From an uncultured Sutterella sp. (GTDB lineage: Bacteria > Pseudomonadota > Gammaproteobacteria > Burkholderiales > Burkholderiaceae_F): 64,000 nucleotides of DNA. Shown piece by piece: positions 45,173 to 58,994 of the stretch; position 1 is the first letter of the stretch; each line of letters starts with the position of its first letter. The DNA lies in assembly GCA_949287305.1 (NCBI GenBank), contig CASEFX010000011.1:1-64000 (forward strand), in the 5' to 3' direction. A program made the position numbers and the translations under genes. The notes below the pieces were generated by a model. The model ran no database searches. It saw only the letters and a program-made list of their open reading frames with translations, and was not told where the DNA came from.

Positions 45173-46371
45173 TGGCGCGTACGAATCCCTCCGCTTCGCG
45201 TGAAAAGATGGAGCGCGCCCGACTGACGCTCCTTCACGAGCCCGTCGGCATCAACACCGGGCTCCTCACGGTCATTCTGGTGCTCCTGGCAATCGGGTGC
45301 GTGGCCATTTATTCGGCCACGATCGCCCAGGGGGACAATCCGCGTTCGGACTTCTCCGCCTACCACTTCATCGTGCGCCACGTGATCTTCGTGCTTGCGG
45401 GCGGGTTCGCCGCCTGGGTGGTCTACCGCATTCCGCTCGGATTCTGGGAGCGCGTGGCGCCCTGGCTTCTCATCCTCGCGGTCGTCCTGCTCGCGGCCGT
45501 TCTCGTGCCGGGTGTCGGGCGGCGCATCAACGGGGCGACGCGGTGGATTCCCCTGGGGCCCGTGCAGATTCAAGTGTGTGAAATCGTAAAGCTCGCCGTG
45601 CTCCTCGGGACGGCCTCCTTTACGGTCAGGCGGCAGGACTTCATGCATTCGACGACGAAGGGATTCCTGCCGATGGCGCTCTACATGGCGGTCGTGGCGG
45701 TGCTCGTGATGCAGCAGCCCGACCTGGGGTCGCTCGTCGTCATCGTGGCGATCTTTTTGGGGACGCTCTTCATCGGAGGCCTCTCGCTCTACATCTTCGC
45801 GGCGGTGCTCACCGTCGTGATCCTGGTGGTGGGATGGATCGTGTGGGACACGCCCTGGCGCATGAGCCGCGTGCTCGCCTTCATGGAGCCGTGGTCCGAG
45901 GAGCACGTCCTCAACACGGCGTATCAGCTCTCGCACTCGCTCATCGCCTTCGGGCGCGGAGAGCTTTTCGGGGTGGGACTCGGCGGGTCCGTGGAAAAAC
46001 TTGCTTACCTCCCCGAACCCCACACCGACTTTATTATGGCGGTATGGGCCGAGGAAACCGGTTTTGCCGGCGTCCTCGTCGTCCTTTTTCTTTTTTACTG
46101 GCTGATTCGCCACGCCTTTGAAATCGGGCGGCAGGCCATCAAGCTGGAACGGTATTTCGCGGGCCTGCTCGCACAGGGAATCGGCATTTGGTTCGGCGTG
46201 CAGGTCTTCATCAACATCGGCGTCGCCTCGGGGGCGCTTCCGACGAAGGGGCTCACTTTGCCCTTCGTGAGCTACGGCGGCTCGGCCGTCGTGACGAGTC
46301 TCCTTGCGATGGGGCTTTTGATGCGCGTCGATTTTGAAAACAGAATTCACATGCGTGGAGGTCAGGTGTGA
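45172..46371 (+). CDS. ftsW: Septal peptidoglycan glycosyltransferase FtsW
   Basis: SEDS-family polymerase working with FtsI. ATG at 45172 (MARTNPSASREK) has GGAGG 7 nt upstream; 399 residues, about ten membrane helices. GATRWIPLGPVQIQVCEIVKLAV and the loop block PEPHTDFIMAVWAEETGF are typical, with the catalytic Asp region before it (MQQPDLGSLVVI). GLTLPFVSYGGSA closes the core. The stop overlaps the murG GTG. Confidence 0.97.
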   Translation: MARTNPSASREKMERARLTLLHEPVGINTGLLTVILVLLAIGCVAIYSATIAQGDNPRSDFSAYHFIVRHVIFVLAGGFAAWVVYRIPLGFWERVAPWLLILAVVLLAAVLVPGVGRRINGATRWIPLGPVQIQVCEIVKLAVLLGTASFTVRRQDFMHSTTKGFLPMALYMAVVAVLVMQQPDLGSLVVIVAIFLGTLFIGGLSLYIFAAVLTVVILVVGWIVWDTPWRMSRVLAFMEPWSEEHVLNTAYQLSHSLIAFGRGELFGVGLGGSVEKLAYLPEPHTDFIMAVWAEETGFAGVLVVLFLFYWLIRHAFEIGRQAIKLERYFAGLLAQGIGIWFGVQVFINIGVASGALPTKGLTLPFVSYGGSAVVTSLLAMGLLMRVDFENRIHMRGGQV

Positions 46372-47453
46372 GTACGGAACGACATCTCGTCATCGCTGCG
46401 GCGGGGACGGGCGGACACGTGATGCCGGGGCTCGCCGTGGCGGCCGTCATGAGATCGCGCGGCTGGCGCGTCTCCTGGATCGGCACGACGACGGGGATGG
46501 AAGCGTCCCTCGTCGAAAAGCACGGCATTGATTTTTACGCCCTGAACTTTCAGGGCGTGCGCGGGCGCGGCCTCGTCGGGGCCGTCAAGGGCGGCGTGAA
46601 GCTGCTCTCTAGCGGATTCGAAGCGAGACGTGTTCTCGGAGAACTCAAGCCCGACGCGGTCTTCTCGACGGGCGGCTACGTGGCCGTTCCCGTGGGCTAC
46701 GCCGCCAAGACGCTCGGCATTCCCCTCGTCCTCATGAACTGCGACGCGGACCTGCTGCTTTCCACGCAGACCCTGATGCCCGTGTGCCGCTTCCTCGCCT
46801 GCGGGTTTGCGGGCGGTGCGAGAAGCTGGGCCAAGGAGAAGGGACGCACGACGGGGAATCCCGTGCGCGCGGACATCCTCGCGATCGATCCGCCCGACGA
46901 ACGTCTCGCGGGCCGCGAGGGGCGTCTGCGGCTCTTCGTCTTCGGCGGCAGTCTCGGCGCGAAGATTCTCAACGACACCGTTCCCGAAGCGCTCGCAAAG
47001 ATTCCCGAGGACGTGCGCCCCGAAGTCGTGCACCAGACGGGACGCGACCGCGACGAAGCCGTGCGGGCGCGCTACGAGGCGCTCGGCGTGAAGGCGACCG
47101 TGCTTCCCTTCATCGACGACATGGCCACGCGCTATCGCGAAAGCGACCTGGTTCTCTGCCGCGCGGGCGCGACGAGCGTGAGCGAACTCTGCGCGGCCGG
47201 GGCCGCGAGCGTCCTCGTGCCCTTCGTCGCCAAGACGACGGCGCATCAGCTCGGCAACGCGCGCTTCATGGCCGAACGCGGCGCCGCGCGCATGCTCAAG
47301 AATGAAGAATGCACGCCCGAAGCGCTCGCTGCGCTTCTCGAGGGCCTCACGCGCGAGGATATCCTCGCCATGGCCAAGAACGCCCGCGCGCTCGCCCGTC
47401 CGATGGCGGCCGAAGGCGTGGCGGATTTGATTGAAGAGGCCCTTGCGGGGTGA
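46368..47453 (+). CDS. murG: Lipid II synthase MurG
   Basis: Adds GlcNAc to lipid I at the inner face of the inner membrane. GTG overlaps the ftsW stop by 4 nt; 361 residues. [16 protein letters not shown] at 10-25 is the first G loop, [14 protein letters not shown] is next, and the C-terminal [23 protein letters not shown] block binds UDP-GlcNAc. Confidence 0.97.
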   Translation: MSTERHLVIAAAGTGGHVMPGLAVAAVMRSRGWRVSWIGTTTGMEASLVEKHGIDFYALNFQGVRGRGLVGAVKGGVKLLSSGFEARRVLGELKPDAVFSTGGYVAVPVGYAAKTLGIPLVLMNCDADLLLSTQTLMPVCRFLACGFAGGARSWAKEKGRTTGNPVRADILAIDPPDERLAGREGRLRLFVFGGSLGAKILNDTVPEALAKIPEDVRPEVVHQTGRDRDEAVRARYEALGVKATVLPFIDDMATRYRESDLVLCRAGATSVSELCAAGAASVLVPFVAKTTAHQLGNARFMAERGAARMLKNEECTPEALAALLEGLTREDILAMAKNARALARPMAAEGVADLIEEALAG

Positions 47454-47469
47454 CGATAAGGAGATTCGA

Positions 47470-48870
<1,401 letters not shown>

Positions 48871-48892
48871 CGAAACGAATAAGGGGTTTCCT

Positions 48893-49825
48893 ATGCAGAA
48901 TTTGGGAAAGGTGGTCGTGCTTCTCGGCGGCCACTCTTCGGAACGTGAGGTCTCGCTCATGTCGGGCCAGGGGGTTCTCAAGGCGCTTCGCGAAAAGGGC
49001 GTCGACGCGCACGCTTTCGATCCGGCCCGCGAGCCCGTCGAAGCGCTCCTTGCGGGCGGGTATGACCGCGCCTTCATCGCGCTTCACGGCGGGGCGGGGG
49101 AAAACGGCACGATTCAGGGCCTTCTCAACTTCCTGCGCCTTCCCTACACGGGACCGGGCGTCGCCGCTTCGGCCGCCTCGTTTGACAAGGAGGTGACGAA
49201 GACCCTGTGGCGCGCCGCGGGTCTTCCCGTGCCCGAAGGGCGCGTGATGACGGGCGACGAAGACGATGCGGAGCTCGAAGCGGTCATCCGCGAACTCGGC
49301 GCGACGGGGCTCGTCGTGAAGCCCGGGCGCGACGGCAGTTCCATCGGCGTCTCGAAGCTTGATCGTCCGACGACGGCCTCGCTTCGCGAAGCCCTCAAGC
49401 TTGCGAAGTCGCTCTGCGACGAAATTCTCGTCGAAGAGTACATCCGCGGGCGCGAATTCACGGTGGCGGTCCTCGACGGCCGCGCGCTTCCCGTCATTGA
49501 AATCCGCGCGCCCGAAGGGAGCTACGACTTCCAGAACAAGTACTACACGGACGTCGTGTCCTACGACTGTCCGGCAAATCTCTCCGAAGAGGAGAGCGCC
49601 ACGCTTCGCGGATACTGCGAAAAGGCCTTCCGTGCGGTCGGCGCCCGCGGCTGGAGCCGCATCGACGCGCTTCGCCGCGCCGACGGGCGCTTTGCGCTTC
49701 TCGAAATCAACACGGCGCCGGGGATGACCCCGCACTCGCTCGTGCCGATGGCGGCGCGGGCCGAGGGGATGGACTACGGAACGCTGTGCGTGAAGCTCCT
49801 CGAAGGGGCGCGCATTGACGAATGA
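48893..49825 (+). CDS. ddl: D-alanine--D-alanine ligase
   Basis: Makes the D-Ala-D-Ala dipeptide used by MurF. 310 residues, the DdlB length. VVVLLGGHSSEREVSLMSG at the start, HGGAGENGTIQG (N replaces the usual D of HGxxGEDG), VVKPGRDGSSIGVSKL and the metal-binding LEINTAPGMTPHSLVP are visible. ATG overlaps no gene; the stop overlaps ftsQ by 4 nt. Confidence 0.96.
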   Translation: MQNLGKVVVLLGGHSSEREVSLMSGQGVLKALREKGVDAHAFDPAREPVEALLAGGYDRAFIALHGGAGENGTIQGLLNFLRLPYTGPGVAASAASFDKEVTKTLWRAAGLPVPEGRVMTGDEDDAELEAVIRELGATGLVVKPGRDGSSIGVSKLDRPTTASLREALKLAKSLCDEILVEEYIRGREFTVAVLDGRALPVIEIRAPEGSYDFQNKYYTDVVSYDCPANLSEEESATLRGYCEKAFRAVGARGWSRIDALRRADGRFALLEINTAPGMTPHSLVPMAARAEGMDYGTLCVKLLEGARIDE

Positions 49826-50652
49826 TGTGGAGTGAGGAGGACCGCTCCGTCGTGCGGCGCTTCGGCAAGCCCGTTGCGGCGGCCTGTCTCGTCGCGGCGC
49901 TCTTGGGCGCCGCCTACCTCTGGCACGTCCGATCGAATCCCACGCTTTCCTTTCGCTCTCTGAGCGTAAAGAACGCCGACGGGATTCAGGTGACGACGCG
50001 CCAGGTGGGGGCGGTCGTCGAGAAGGCGGTGTCCGGAAACTTCTTCACGGCCGATCTCGAGCGCGTGAAGGAGGCCGTGGAAACGCTTCCCTGGGTGGCT
50101 TCCGCCACGGTGCGCCGCGTCTTTCCCGACCGTCTCATCGTGGAGGTGGAGCGGCACAAGGCGCTTGCGCTCTACGAGGACGGTCGGATCGTAAGCGACC
50201 GGGGCGTACTCTTTGCGGCCAATCCTGAAGAGGCCGGGGAGAGCCGTCTTCCCGTCTTCTACGGGCCCGAGCAGCAGGTCTCCCTCATGACGGAGGCCTT
50301 CGTGCGGCTCTCCGACGTGCTCGCGCCCCTTTCGGTGCGGATCACCGACTTTCAGATTTCCGACCGCGCCAGCTGGTCCCTCGTCTTCTCGGGCGACGAA
50401 ATTCCGCCCACGCAGGTCGAACTCGGCCGCGACGACGAAGGGCTCGATTCGGTCGCAAAGCGCCTCGGAGATTTCGTGAAGGTCTACGATCAGGTGCGCA
50501 TGAAGCTGGGCGGCCCGCCCGCCTCGGTGGATCTGCGCTACGCGAAGGCGTTTGCGGCGTCGAATCCCGACGAAAACCTCATTCGGGCCTGGCGCGAAAA
50601 AGGGCGGGACGGTCAAACGCAGATCCCCGCGCCGATTGCGCCCGGAACCTGA
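49822..50652 (+). CDS. ftsQ: Cell division protein FtsQ
   Basis: Divisome scaffold of the FtsQLB complex. 276 residues: short cytoplasmic start, membrane helix at about 16-36, a POTRA domain (FRSLSVKNADGIQVTT, about 44-110) with LPWVASATVRRVFPDRLIVEVERHKALALY, then the C-terminal FtsQ domain. ATG overlaps the ddl stop by 4 nt. ftsA follows after a 45-nt gap with a possible promoter. Confidence 0.94.
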   Translation: MMWSEEDRSVVRRFGKPVAAACLVAALLGAAYLWHVRSNPTLSFRSLSVKNADGIQVTTRQVGAVVEKAVSGNFFTADLERVKEAVETLPWVASATVRRVFPDRLIVEVERHKALALYEDGRIVSDRGVLFAANPEEAGESRLPVFYGPEQQVSLMTEAFVRLSDVLAPLSVRITDFQISDRASWSLVFSGDEIPPTQVELGRDDEGLDSVAKRLGDFVKVYDQVRMKLGGPPASVDLRYAKAFAASNPDENLIRAWREKGRDGQTQIPAPIAPGT

Positions 50653-50697
50653 CGGTACAATAATTCTTTTTTCCCCACGCGATTTTCGAACGTTCCC

Positions 50698-51942
50698 ATG
50701 GCCAATACGAGTACGGACATTCTGGCTGCCATTGACGCGGGCTCCAGCAAGGTGCTCTGCGTCATCGCCCGGCCTTCCGACACCTTGGAGGGATGCTTCA
50801 AGGTGCTCGGCTTCGGGCGCGTTCCGTCGCAGGGCATCAAAAACGGCATCATCTACGACGTGGAAAAGGCCGTCTTTTCCATCCGCACGGCCCTGCAGGA
50901 GGCTCAGAACACGGCGGGCGTCTCGGTGAGAACCGTCTGGCCCGCCATCGGCGGCTCCGTCGTCACGAGCGCCAACGCCCGCGGCGTGGCGGTGCTTCGC
51001 GGCCGCGAGGTTCGCCAGGAAGACGTCGACGAGGCCGTGCGAAACGCCTATGAGCACTGCCGCAAGCTCGCGGGCGAGCGAAACCTCCTCAAGACGAGAC
51101 TGCAGGGCTACCGCGTGGGCGAAGTGGAGGACAGCCGGAATCCCGTCGGACTCATGGGCGAGAGCATCGAAGCGCACATGCACGCGGTCTTCTCCGACGC
51201 CATGAGTTCGCAGACGCTTCGCGCCACCATTCAGCGCGCGGGCGTCGAGGTCGGCGACTATTCGCCGCAGCCCTGGGCGAGCGCGCGGGCCGTCATCCGG
51301 CCCGACGACGCCGCGTGCGGCGCGGCCGTGATCGACATGGGCGCCGACACGACGAGCTTTGCGGTCTACACGGAAGGGGCCGTGCGCTACACGGACGTGA
51401 TTCCCTGGGGGGCGCAGTTCTTCACGAAGGACCTCGCGAGCGTGCTCGACATCACGATCGAGCAGGCCGAGGAAATCAAGCTTCTGCGCGGGACCTGCCT
51501 TCCCGAGCGGGTGAACGACTGGGAGAGCGTCATTCCGACGCCCGAAAACGGCCGGCGGCAGCGGGCCTATTCGCGCCGCCTCATGGCGACGGTACTCAAG
51601 GCGCGCGCCGACGAATTTCTGCGGCACTATCGAAAACTCCTCGAAGAGCGAGGCGACCTCGAACGCGTGCGGACGATCGTTCTCACCGGGGGCGGCGCCA
51701 ACCTCGCGGGACTCCCCGAGCGGGCGCGCGACATTTTTCCGGGCAAGACCGTGCGCGTGGGGCTTCCCAACAACATCGACGGCGCTCCGCAGCTCATCAA
51801 TCAGCCCGACGCGAGCGTCGTGATGGGACTCATCGGCGAGGCGGCCGACAAGGTGGCGGGAAAGGGCGACCGACAGCTCCTCAATCTTTCCGCGCCGGGC
51901 TTCCTACAGAACCTGAAGAACGTTCTGATCGGGGACTATTGA
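50698..51942 (+). CDS. ftsA: Cell division protein FtsA
   Basis: Actin-like ATPase that tethers FtsZ to the membrane. 414 residues. ILAAIDAGSSKVLCVIA near 8-24 is the phosphate-1 loop; AAVIDMGADTTSFAVY is phosphate 2; VLTGGGANLAGLPERA is the adenosine motif. The end FLQNLKNVLIGDY is the amphipathic membrane-targeting helix. A TACAAT at 50656-50661 may be a promoter internal to the cluster. Confidence 0.97.
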   Translation: MANTSTDILAAIDAGSSKVLCVIARPSDTLEGCFKVLGFGRVPSQGIKNGIIYDVEKAVFSIRTALQEAQNTAGVSVRTVWPAIGGSVVTSANARGVAVLRGREVRQEDVDEAVRNAYEHCRKLAGERNLLKTRLQGYRVGEVEDSRNPVGLMGESIEAHMHAVFSDAMSSQTLRATIQRAGVEVGDYSPQPWASARAVIRPDDAACGAAVIDMGADTTSFAVYTEGAVRYTDVIPWGAQFFTKDLASVLDITIEQAEEIKLLRGTCLPERVNDWESVIPTPENGRRQRAYSRRLMATVLKARADEFLRHYRKLLEERGDLERVRTIVLTGGGANLAGLPERARDIFPGKTVRVGLPNNIDGAPQLINQPDASVVMGLIGEAADKVAGKGDRQLLNLSAPGFLQNLKNVLIGDY

Positions 51943-52032
51943 CCATGCATCGGCGTCGTTCCCCAAGAAAACGACGTGCAAGAAACACCGTTCTCGGTGA
52001 TAATTACAAGATTCGACATTTTGAGGTTTGCC

Positions 52033-53238
52033 ATGCCTTTTGAAATTCTGCAGGAATACGATCCGCTCAATACGGTGATCAAGGTCATCGGTGTGGGCGG
52101 TGGCGGCGGAAACGCCGTCGAACACATGATCGACCACGGCGCCAAGGGGATCGAATTCATCGCGGCCAACACGGACCATCAGGCGCTGCAGCGCTCGAAG
52201 GCGCACGTCAACATTCAGCTCGGCAGCACCGGGCTCGGTGCGGGCGCCCGTCCGGAAATCGGGGCCGCCGCGGCGGAGGAAAAGCGCGAGCAAATCGAAG
52301 CCGCCATCCGCGGCGCGCATCTCCTCTTCATCACGGCCGGCATGGGCGGCGGCACGGGGACCGGCGCCGCGCCCGTCATCGCCGAAATCGCCAAGGAACT
52401 CGGCATCCTGACGGTGGCCGTCGTCACCAAGCCCTTCAGCTTCGAAGGCTCCCGCCGCATGCGCGCGGCCGAGGCCGGCATCGAGAAGCTCAAGGACAAG
52501 GTCGACTCGATGATCGTGATCCTCAACGAAAAGCTCGAGAGCGAATGTCCGCCCAACGCCACGATGAAGGAATGCTTTGAGACGAGCAACGAAGTGCTCT
52601 ACAAGGCCTGCGTGGGCATCGCCGAAATCATTCACACCCCGGGCACGATCAACGTCGACTTCGAAGACATCAAGACCGTCATGAGCGAACGCGGCACGGC
52701 CATCATCGGCCTGGCGACGGCTTCGGGCGAAAACCGCGCCCGCGTGGCCGCCGAAAAGGCGATCGCCTGTCCGCTTCTCGAAGGCGCCAACCTGCAGGGC
52801 GCGCGCGGTCTTCTCGTCTACTTCACGGGCGACGAATCCCTCACCCTGGCGGAAATCCGCGAGGCCATGGACATTCTCAACACCTTCTCCACCTCGCAGG
52901 CGACCGTCATCTTCGGTTCGGCCCTGAGCGAGGAAATGGGAGACGAAGTGCGCGTCACGGTCGTGGCGACCGGTCTCGACCGCGTCGCGGAAGCGCCGCA
53001 GACGAGCGGCAAGGTCTGGAACGTCCCCAACGTCGGCGTCGACTTTGCGCAGCCCGTGGCCACGCCCGTCTCCATGACGGTTCCTCCCGTTGCGGTGCCG
53101 ACGATGACGCCCGCGGCGGAACCCCAGGCCGAAGCGCCCGCGACGGAAGCGCCGGCGCCGCAGCCCGCGGCCGAACCCGCCGCGCCCGACCTGTCGGTGG
53201 GCAAGTTCACGGTGCCGAGTTATCTGCGCTCCAAGTGA
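52033..53238 (+). CDS. ftsZ: Cell division protein FtsZ
   Basis: Tubulin-like GTPase that forms the Z ring. ATG at 52033 ([11 protein letters not shown]) has GAGG 7 nt upstream; 401 residues. The core starts [13 protein letters not shown] at about 17; GTP signature GGGTGTG is at 105-111; the T7 loop is seen as [11 protein letters not shown]. After about 330 there is an Ala/Pro/Glu-rich linker, and [10 protein letters not shown] is the C-terminal peptide for FtsA and ZipA. It is preceded by a 90-nt gap with a -10-like GATAAT. Confidence 0.98.
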   Translation: MPFEILQEYDPLNTVIKVIGVGGGGGNAVEHMIDHGAKGIEFIAANTDHQALQRSKAHVNIQLGSTGLGAGARPEIGAAAAEEKREQIEAAIRGAHLLFITAGMGGGTGTGAAPVIAEIAKELGILTVAVVTKPFSFEGSRRMRAAEAGIEKLKDKVDSMIVILNEKLESECPPNATMKECFETSNEVLYKACVGIAEIIHTPGTINVDFEDIKTVMSERGTAIIGLATASGENRARVAAEKAIACPLLEGANLQGARGLLVYFTGDESLTLAEIREAMDILNTFSTSQATVIFGSALSEEMGDEVRVTVVATGLDRVAEAPQTSGKVWNVPNVGVDFAQPVATPVSMTVPPVAVPTMTPAAEPQAEAPATEAPAPQPAAEPAAPDLSVGKFTVPSYLRSK

Positions 53239-53245
53239 TCCCTCA

Positions 53246-53276
53246 AGCGGCCGGCCCGTTCCGGCCGTTTGTTTTT
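53246..53276 (+). terminator. Terminator between ftsZ and lpxC
   Basis: CGGCCGG pairs with CCGGCCG and is followed by TTTGTTTTT. It closes the division part of the cluster and leaves lpxC either to read-through or to a promoter of its own in the remaining 35 nt. Confidence 0.85.
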
Positions 53277-53311
53277 GCTCTCTTCCGACTCCGCAGAAAC
53301 GAGTTTCCGTC

Positions 53312-54229
53312 ATGTACTTCAAGCAGCGCACTTTTCGCGAACCCGCCGAAACGGTCGGGATCGGTCTGCACAGCGGCCGCAAGGTCCGGCTGACGCTTCG
53401 CCCGGCCGAGCCCGGAACGGGCATCGTCTTTCGACGCGTGGACCAGAAGCCCGTCGTGGAAATCCCCTCGAATCCCCTGAGCGTGAACGACACGCGCATG
53501 GCAACGACTCTCAACGTCGGCCGCGTTCAGGTGGCGACGGTCGAGCACCTGATGAGTGCGTTGAACGGCTATGGCATCGACAACGCCTACGTGGACGTCG
53601 ATGCCCCGGAAATCCCGATCATGGACGGCTCGGGTGCGAGCTTTTCCTTCCTGATGAAGCAGGCGGGGATCGTAGAGCAGGACGCTCCGAAGCGCTTCGT
53701 GCGCCTCAAGAAGACCGTCCGGGTCGAAGAGGGCGACAAATGGGCTTCGCTCTCCCCGCACAACGGCTTCAAGCTCACGTTCGAAATCGATTTCGGTCAC
53801 CCCGCGATCGACGCGACGGCGCAGCGCGCCGAAGTGGACTTCGCGCACGACACCTACGAGAAGGCCGTCGCCCGCGCGCGCACCTTCGGCTTCGTGCAGG
53901 ACGTGGAAATGCTGCGCCGCATGGGGCTCGCCCAGGGCGGAAGCTTCATGAACGCCATCGTGATGGACGAATTCCGCGTGCTCAATCCCGAGGGACTGCG
54001 CGCGCAGGACGAATTCGTCAAGCACAAGATTCTCGACGCGATGGGAGACCTCTACGTGCTCGGCTCCCCGCTTCTTGCGCACTACCGCGCCCACAAGTCC
54101 GGGCACGGTCTCAACAATCAGCTCCTTCGCGCGCTTCTCGCCGACGAGGAGGCCTGGGAGTACGTGACCTTCGAGCGCGCCGAAGACTGCCCGGTCGACT
54201 TTTGGCTTCAGCGTCCCTCGGGCGTCTGA
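53312..54229 (+). CDS. lpxC: UDP-3-O-acyl-N-acetylglucosamine deacetylase
   Basis: Zinc enzyme of the committed step of lipid A synthesis. 305 residues. The zinc ligands fit at H79 ([16 protein letters not shown]), H238 and D242 ([14 protein letters not shown]), and the catalytic His is H265 in [19 protein letters not shown] is also typical. Its last 22 bases overlap the end of the convergent gene on the minus strand. Confidence 0.97.
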   Translation: MYFKQRTFREPAETVGIGLHSGRKVRLTLRPAEPGTGIVFRRVDQKPVVEIPSNPLSVNDTRMATTLNVGRVQVATVEHLMSALNGYGIDNAYVDVDAPEIPIMDGSGASFSFLMKQAGIVEQDAPKRFVRLKKTVRVEEGDKWASLSPHNGFKLTFEIDFGHPAIDATAQRAEVDFAHDTYEKAVARARTFGFVQDVEMLRRMGLAQGGSFMNAIVMDEFRVLNPEGLRAQDEFVKHKILDAMGDLYVLGSPLLAHYRAHKSGHGLNNQLLRALLADEEAWEYVTFERAEDCPVDFWLQRPSGV

Positions 54230-55098
54230 TCCGCAAGAACCGCTTCGTAGAGCCGGTCCGTTTCCGTCACCGCCTGCGTGGCGTAGAGCGCCCGCGCGAC
54301 CTCGGCGGGCGCTTCGCCCTGGGCGAGCCGCACCTGCGCCTTGAGAAGCGCACCGAAGCGCTCCTGAAGCTTGGCAAGGAGACTGTCCAATTCCGCCTCG
54401 CGCGCCCGCAGAATGTGAATCTTCGCGAGCATGCGCGCGCGAATGGGCGCAAAGTCCGGATTCTTCGCCGCGTCCTCGGCCGAGGGACAGAGAAAAGTCA
54501 GGTGCTCGAGGTTGCTGTGCTCGCTTCGGAGTCGGCGCACGTTTTCGATCTGTTTGCTTCTCCGGTCCGTCTCGCGCTCGATCTGCGCGCGAAGGGCTTC
54601 GTCGTAGCCCGTCTTGGGGGTGAGGATCTCTTCGAGCTTTCTGAGCGTCGCCTTGAGCGCGGGGTCGTCCACGCGGTCGGCGCAGCGCGCGACGCTGAAG
54701 GCGCCTTCGAGCGTTTCGCGGCGCTCCACAAGCGGAGCGGGCGGGAGTTTGGGCAGGGCGAAGGGAACGGGAACGAGGTGAATGTCGATCACGTCGACTT
54801 CGATTCCCTTTTGGTCGAGCGCCTTTTTCATGCGCGTGGTGAGTTGGCGCAGACGGTTTTCCTGTCCGGCGTCGCGCACCGTCAGAATGAGTTTTCTTCC
54901 CTGCAGACGGCAGTGCTTCGGGTCGCTGAAGTCAATGGCGATGCGCCAGGCCTTCAGAAGCGGACCGATCACGGCCGCCGCTTCGCGCGAGCGCGCATAT
55001 TCCTGAAAAAAGGAAAAACGGCGGTGGTCGTTGCTTTCTCCCGACAAAAGCCGCGAGAGCGACATCGGTTCCTTGTATCGGTATTGCGGTTTGGCCAT
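54208..55098 (-). CDS. DciA-like (DUF721) protein with long helical C-terminal extension
   Basis: 296 residues. Residues about 25-110 resemble DciA, the helicase loader that replaces DnaC in most bacteria: the block [22 protein letters not shown] with the end VIDIHLVP, and later [17 protein letters not shown], which is like the usual DciA C-terminal stretch. From about 165 to 285 it adds a charged, probably coiled-coil extension not found in ordinary DciA (about 150-170 residues). The position between lpxC and secA is where betaproteobacteria carry DUF721. A start at 55065 (MSLSRLLSG) has a better Shine-Dalgarno (AAGGA). Overlaps lpxC tail to tail by 22 nt. Confidence 0.72.
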   Translation of the reverse strand: MAKPQYRYKEPMSLSRLLSGESNDHRRFSFFQEYARSREAAAVIGPLLKAWRIAIDFSDPKHCRLQGRKLILTVRDAGQENRLRQLTTRMKKALDQKGIEVDVIDIHLVPVPFALPKLPPAPLVERRETLEGAFSVARCADRVDDPALKATLRKLEEILTPKTGYDEALRAQIERETDRRSKQIENVRRLRSEHSNLEHLTFLCPSAEDAAKNPDFAPIRARMLAKIHILRAREAELDSLLAKLQERFGALLKAQVRLAQGEAPAEVARALYATQAVTETDRLYEAVLADQTPEGR

Positions 55099-55183
55099 GA
55101 AAGTCGCTCGACGAGGTAAGAAAAGGCTATTCTAACCGTTCGGACCGCATCACTAGAAAGGCGCCGCAAGGGCGCAACCTCTC

Positions 55184-55975
55184 ATGAAACGTCTTCTTCT
55201 CATCATCGCACTGGTGCTCTTGGGCGTCCTCGCCCTCGTCGAGCAAAGCGAGCGCTGGACCTATTCGCTCTGGCGCGCGCTCGACCGCGTCCCCGAAGCC
55301 GAGGCGCTCGCGCACGCGGGAGCGCCCGAGCCCATCGCGCACGCCGCGGGGGTCGTGGAGGGGCACGTCTACACGAACAGCCGCGAGGCCCTCGAGCGGG
55401 CGCTTCGCGACGGCTACCGCTTCGTGGAGCTCGACCTTCGCAAGACGATCGGGGGCGACTATTTCGCGGCGCACCGCTATCGGGAGTTCTATGAAATGAC
55501 GGGCGGAGCGCTTTTCACTTTCCTTCCGCCCACGAGAAAGCGCGTCGAAGAGAGTCTCCTGCACGGGTCGCTTCATCCGCTCTTTCTCGAGGACGCCTGC
55601 CGGATTCTGCGCGAGAAGGACGCCTGGCTCGTCACCGACAAGGCGCGCGACTTCGGGGCGCTTCTCAAGGCCTGTCCCATGCCCGATCGGATGATCGTCG
55701 AAGTCTCGAGCCTCAATCAGTACTTTGCGGCGCTCGACGCGGGCATCCGCTATCCGGCCCTCAACACCCACCGCATCGCCGAAGCGCAGAAGGAGGGCGC
55801 CAAGATTCTCGTCGTCACGCCCGAAACCTACGCCAAGGCCGAGGAGCGCGACGCCTTCCTCAAGGCGGGCGGAAGCCTTCTCGTCGCCTCGAGCGAGCGT
55901 TGCTCGGAATTCAAAACGCTCTTCGGACGTTCGGGCACCTGGGTCTACACGGACCGGTGCTCGCCGAAGCGTTGA
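55184..55975 (+). CDS. GDPD-like phosphodiesterase, membrane anchored or secreted
   Basis: 263 residues. An N-terminal hydrophobic segment at about 3-20 (signal anchor or uncleaved signal). The domain follows the glycerophosphodiester phosphodiesterase layout: IAHAAG near 51 with His53, YTNSREALERAL, the acidic pair in VELDL (E82, D84), and a second His97 in YFAAHRYREF. The family cleaves glycerophosphodiesters or related phosphodiesters in the periplasm, needing Ca or Mg. Catalytic elements look intact, but overall similarity is weak, so substrate is open. Upstream Shine-Dalgarno is poor. Confidence 0.75.
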   Translation: MKRLLLIIALVLLGVLALVEQSERWTYSLWRALDRVPEAEALAHAGAPEPIAHAAGVVEGHVYTNSREALERALRDGYRFVELDLRKTIGGDYFAAHRYREFYEMTGGALFTFLPPTRKRVEESLLHGSLHPLFLEDACRILREKDAWLVTDKARDFGALLKACPMPDRMIVEVSSLNQYFAALDAGIRYPALNTHRIAEAQKEGAKILVVTPETYAKAEERDAFLKAGGSLLVASSERCSEFKTLFGRSGTWVYTDRCSPKR

Positions 55976-56068
55976 AAAATGAACACGGTTTTTTGCAAAA
56001 AGCCGCAACCCTATGAGAGCGGCAACGTGCGATAATCCCAAAACGCACGACCTGGCGGCTCAATTCGC

Positions 56069-56115
56069 GAAGGGGAGGACGGAATCTGCAGAGCGTCTTC
56101 CCTTCTTTTTGTTTT
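56069..56115 (+). terminator. Terminator-like hairpin in the secA upstream region
   Basis: GAAGGGGAGGACG can pair with CGTCTTCCCTTC with one bulge, followed by TTTTTGTTTT. It ends the GDPD-like gene transcript, or, if secA transcription starts upstream at a -10-like GATAAT (56031-56036), it is an attenuator. A second hairpin, GGGCCGT/ACGGCCC, follows at about 56138-56159. Confidence 0.75.
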
Positions 56116-56184
56116 GGAACCGTCGGGAAAGTTTTGGGGCCGTTTCGTTTTGCACGGCCCGAACCATGACCAGGTTGAAGAACA

Positions 56185-58911
<2,727 letters not shown>

Positions 58912-58928
58912 TCTGAAGTGAACCGCGG

Positions 58929-58966
58929 GGCGAGACCGTCGTACATTTCGGCGTCTCGCCTTTTTT
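58929..58966 (+). terminator. Terminator of secA
   Basis: GGCGAGAC pairs with GTCTCGCC and is followed by six T. It lies 17 nt after the stop and 29 nt before the next ATG, so the following gene probably depends on its own promoter or on read-through. Confidence 0.88.
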
Positions 58967-58994
58967 CTTATCTTCGACGCCGAAGGATTCCGCG

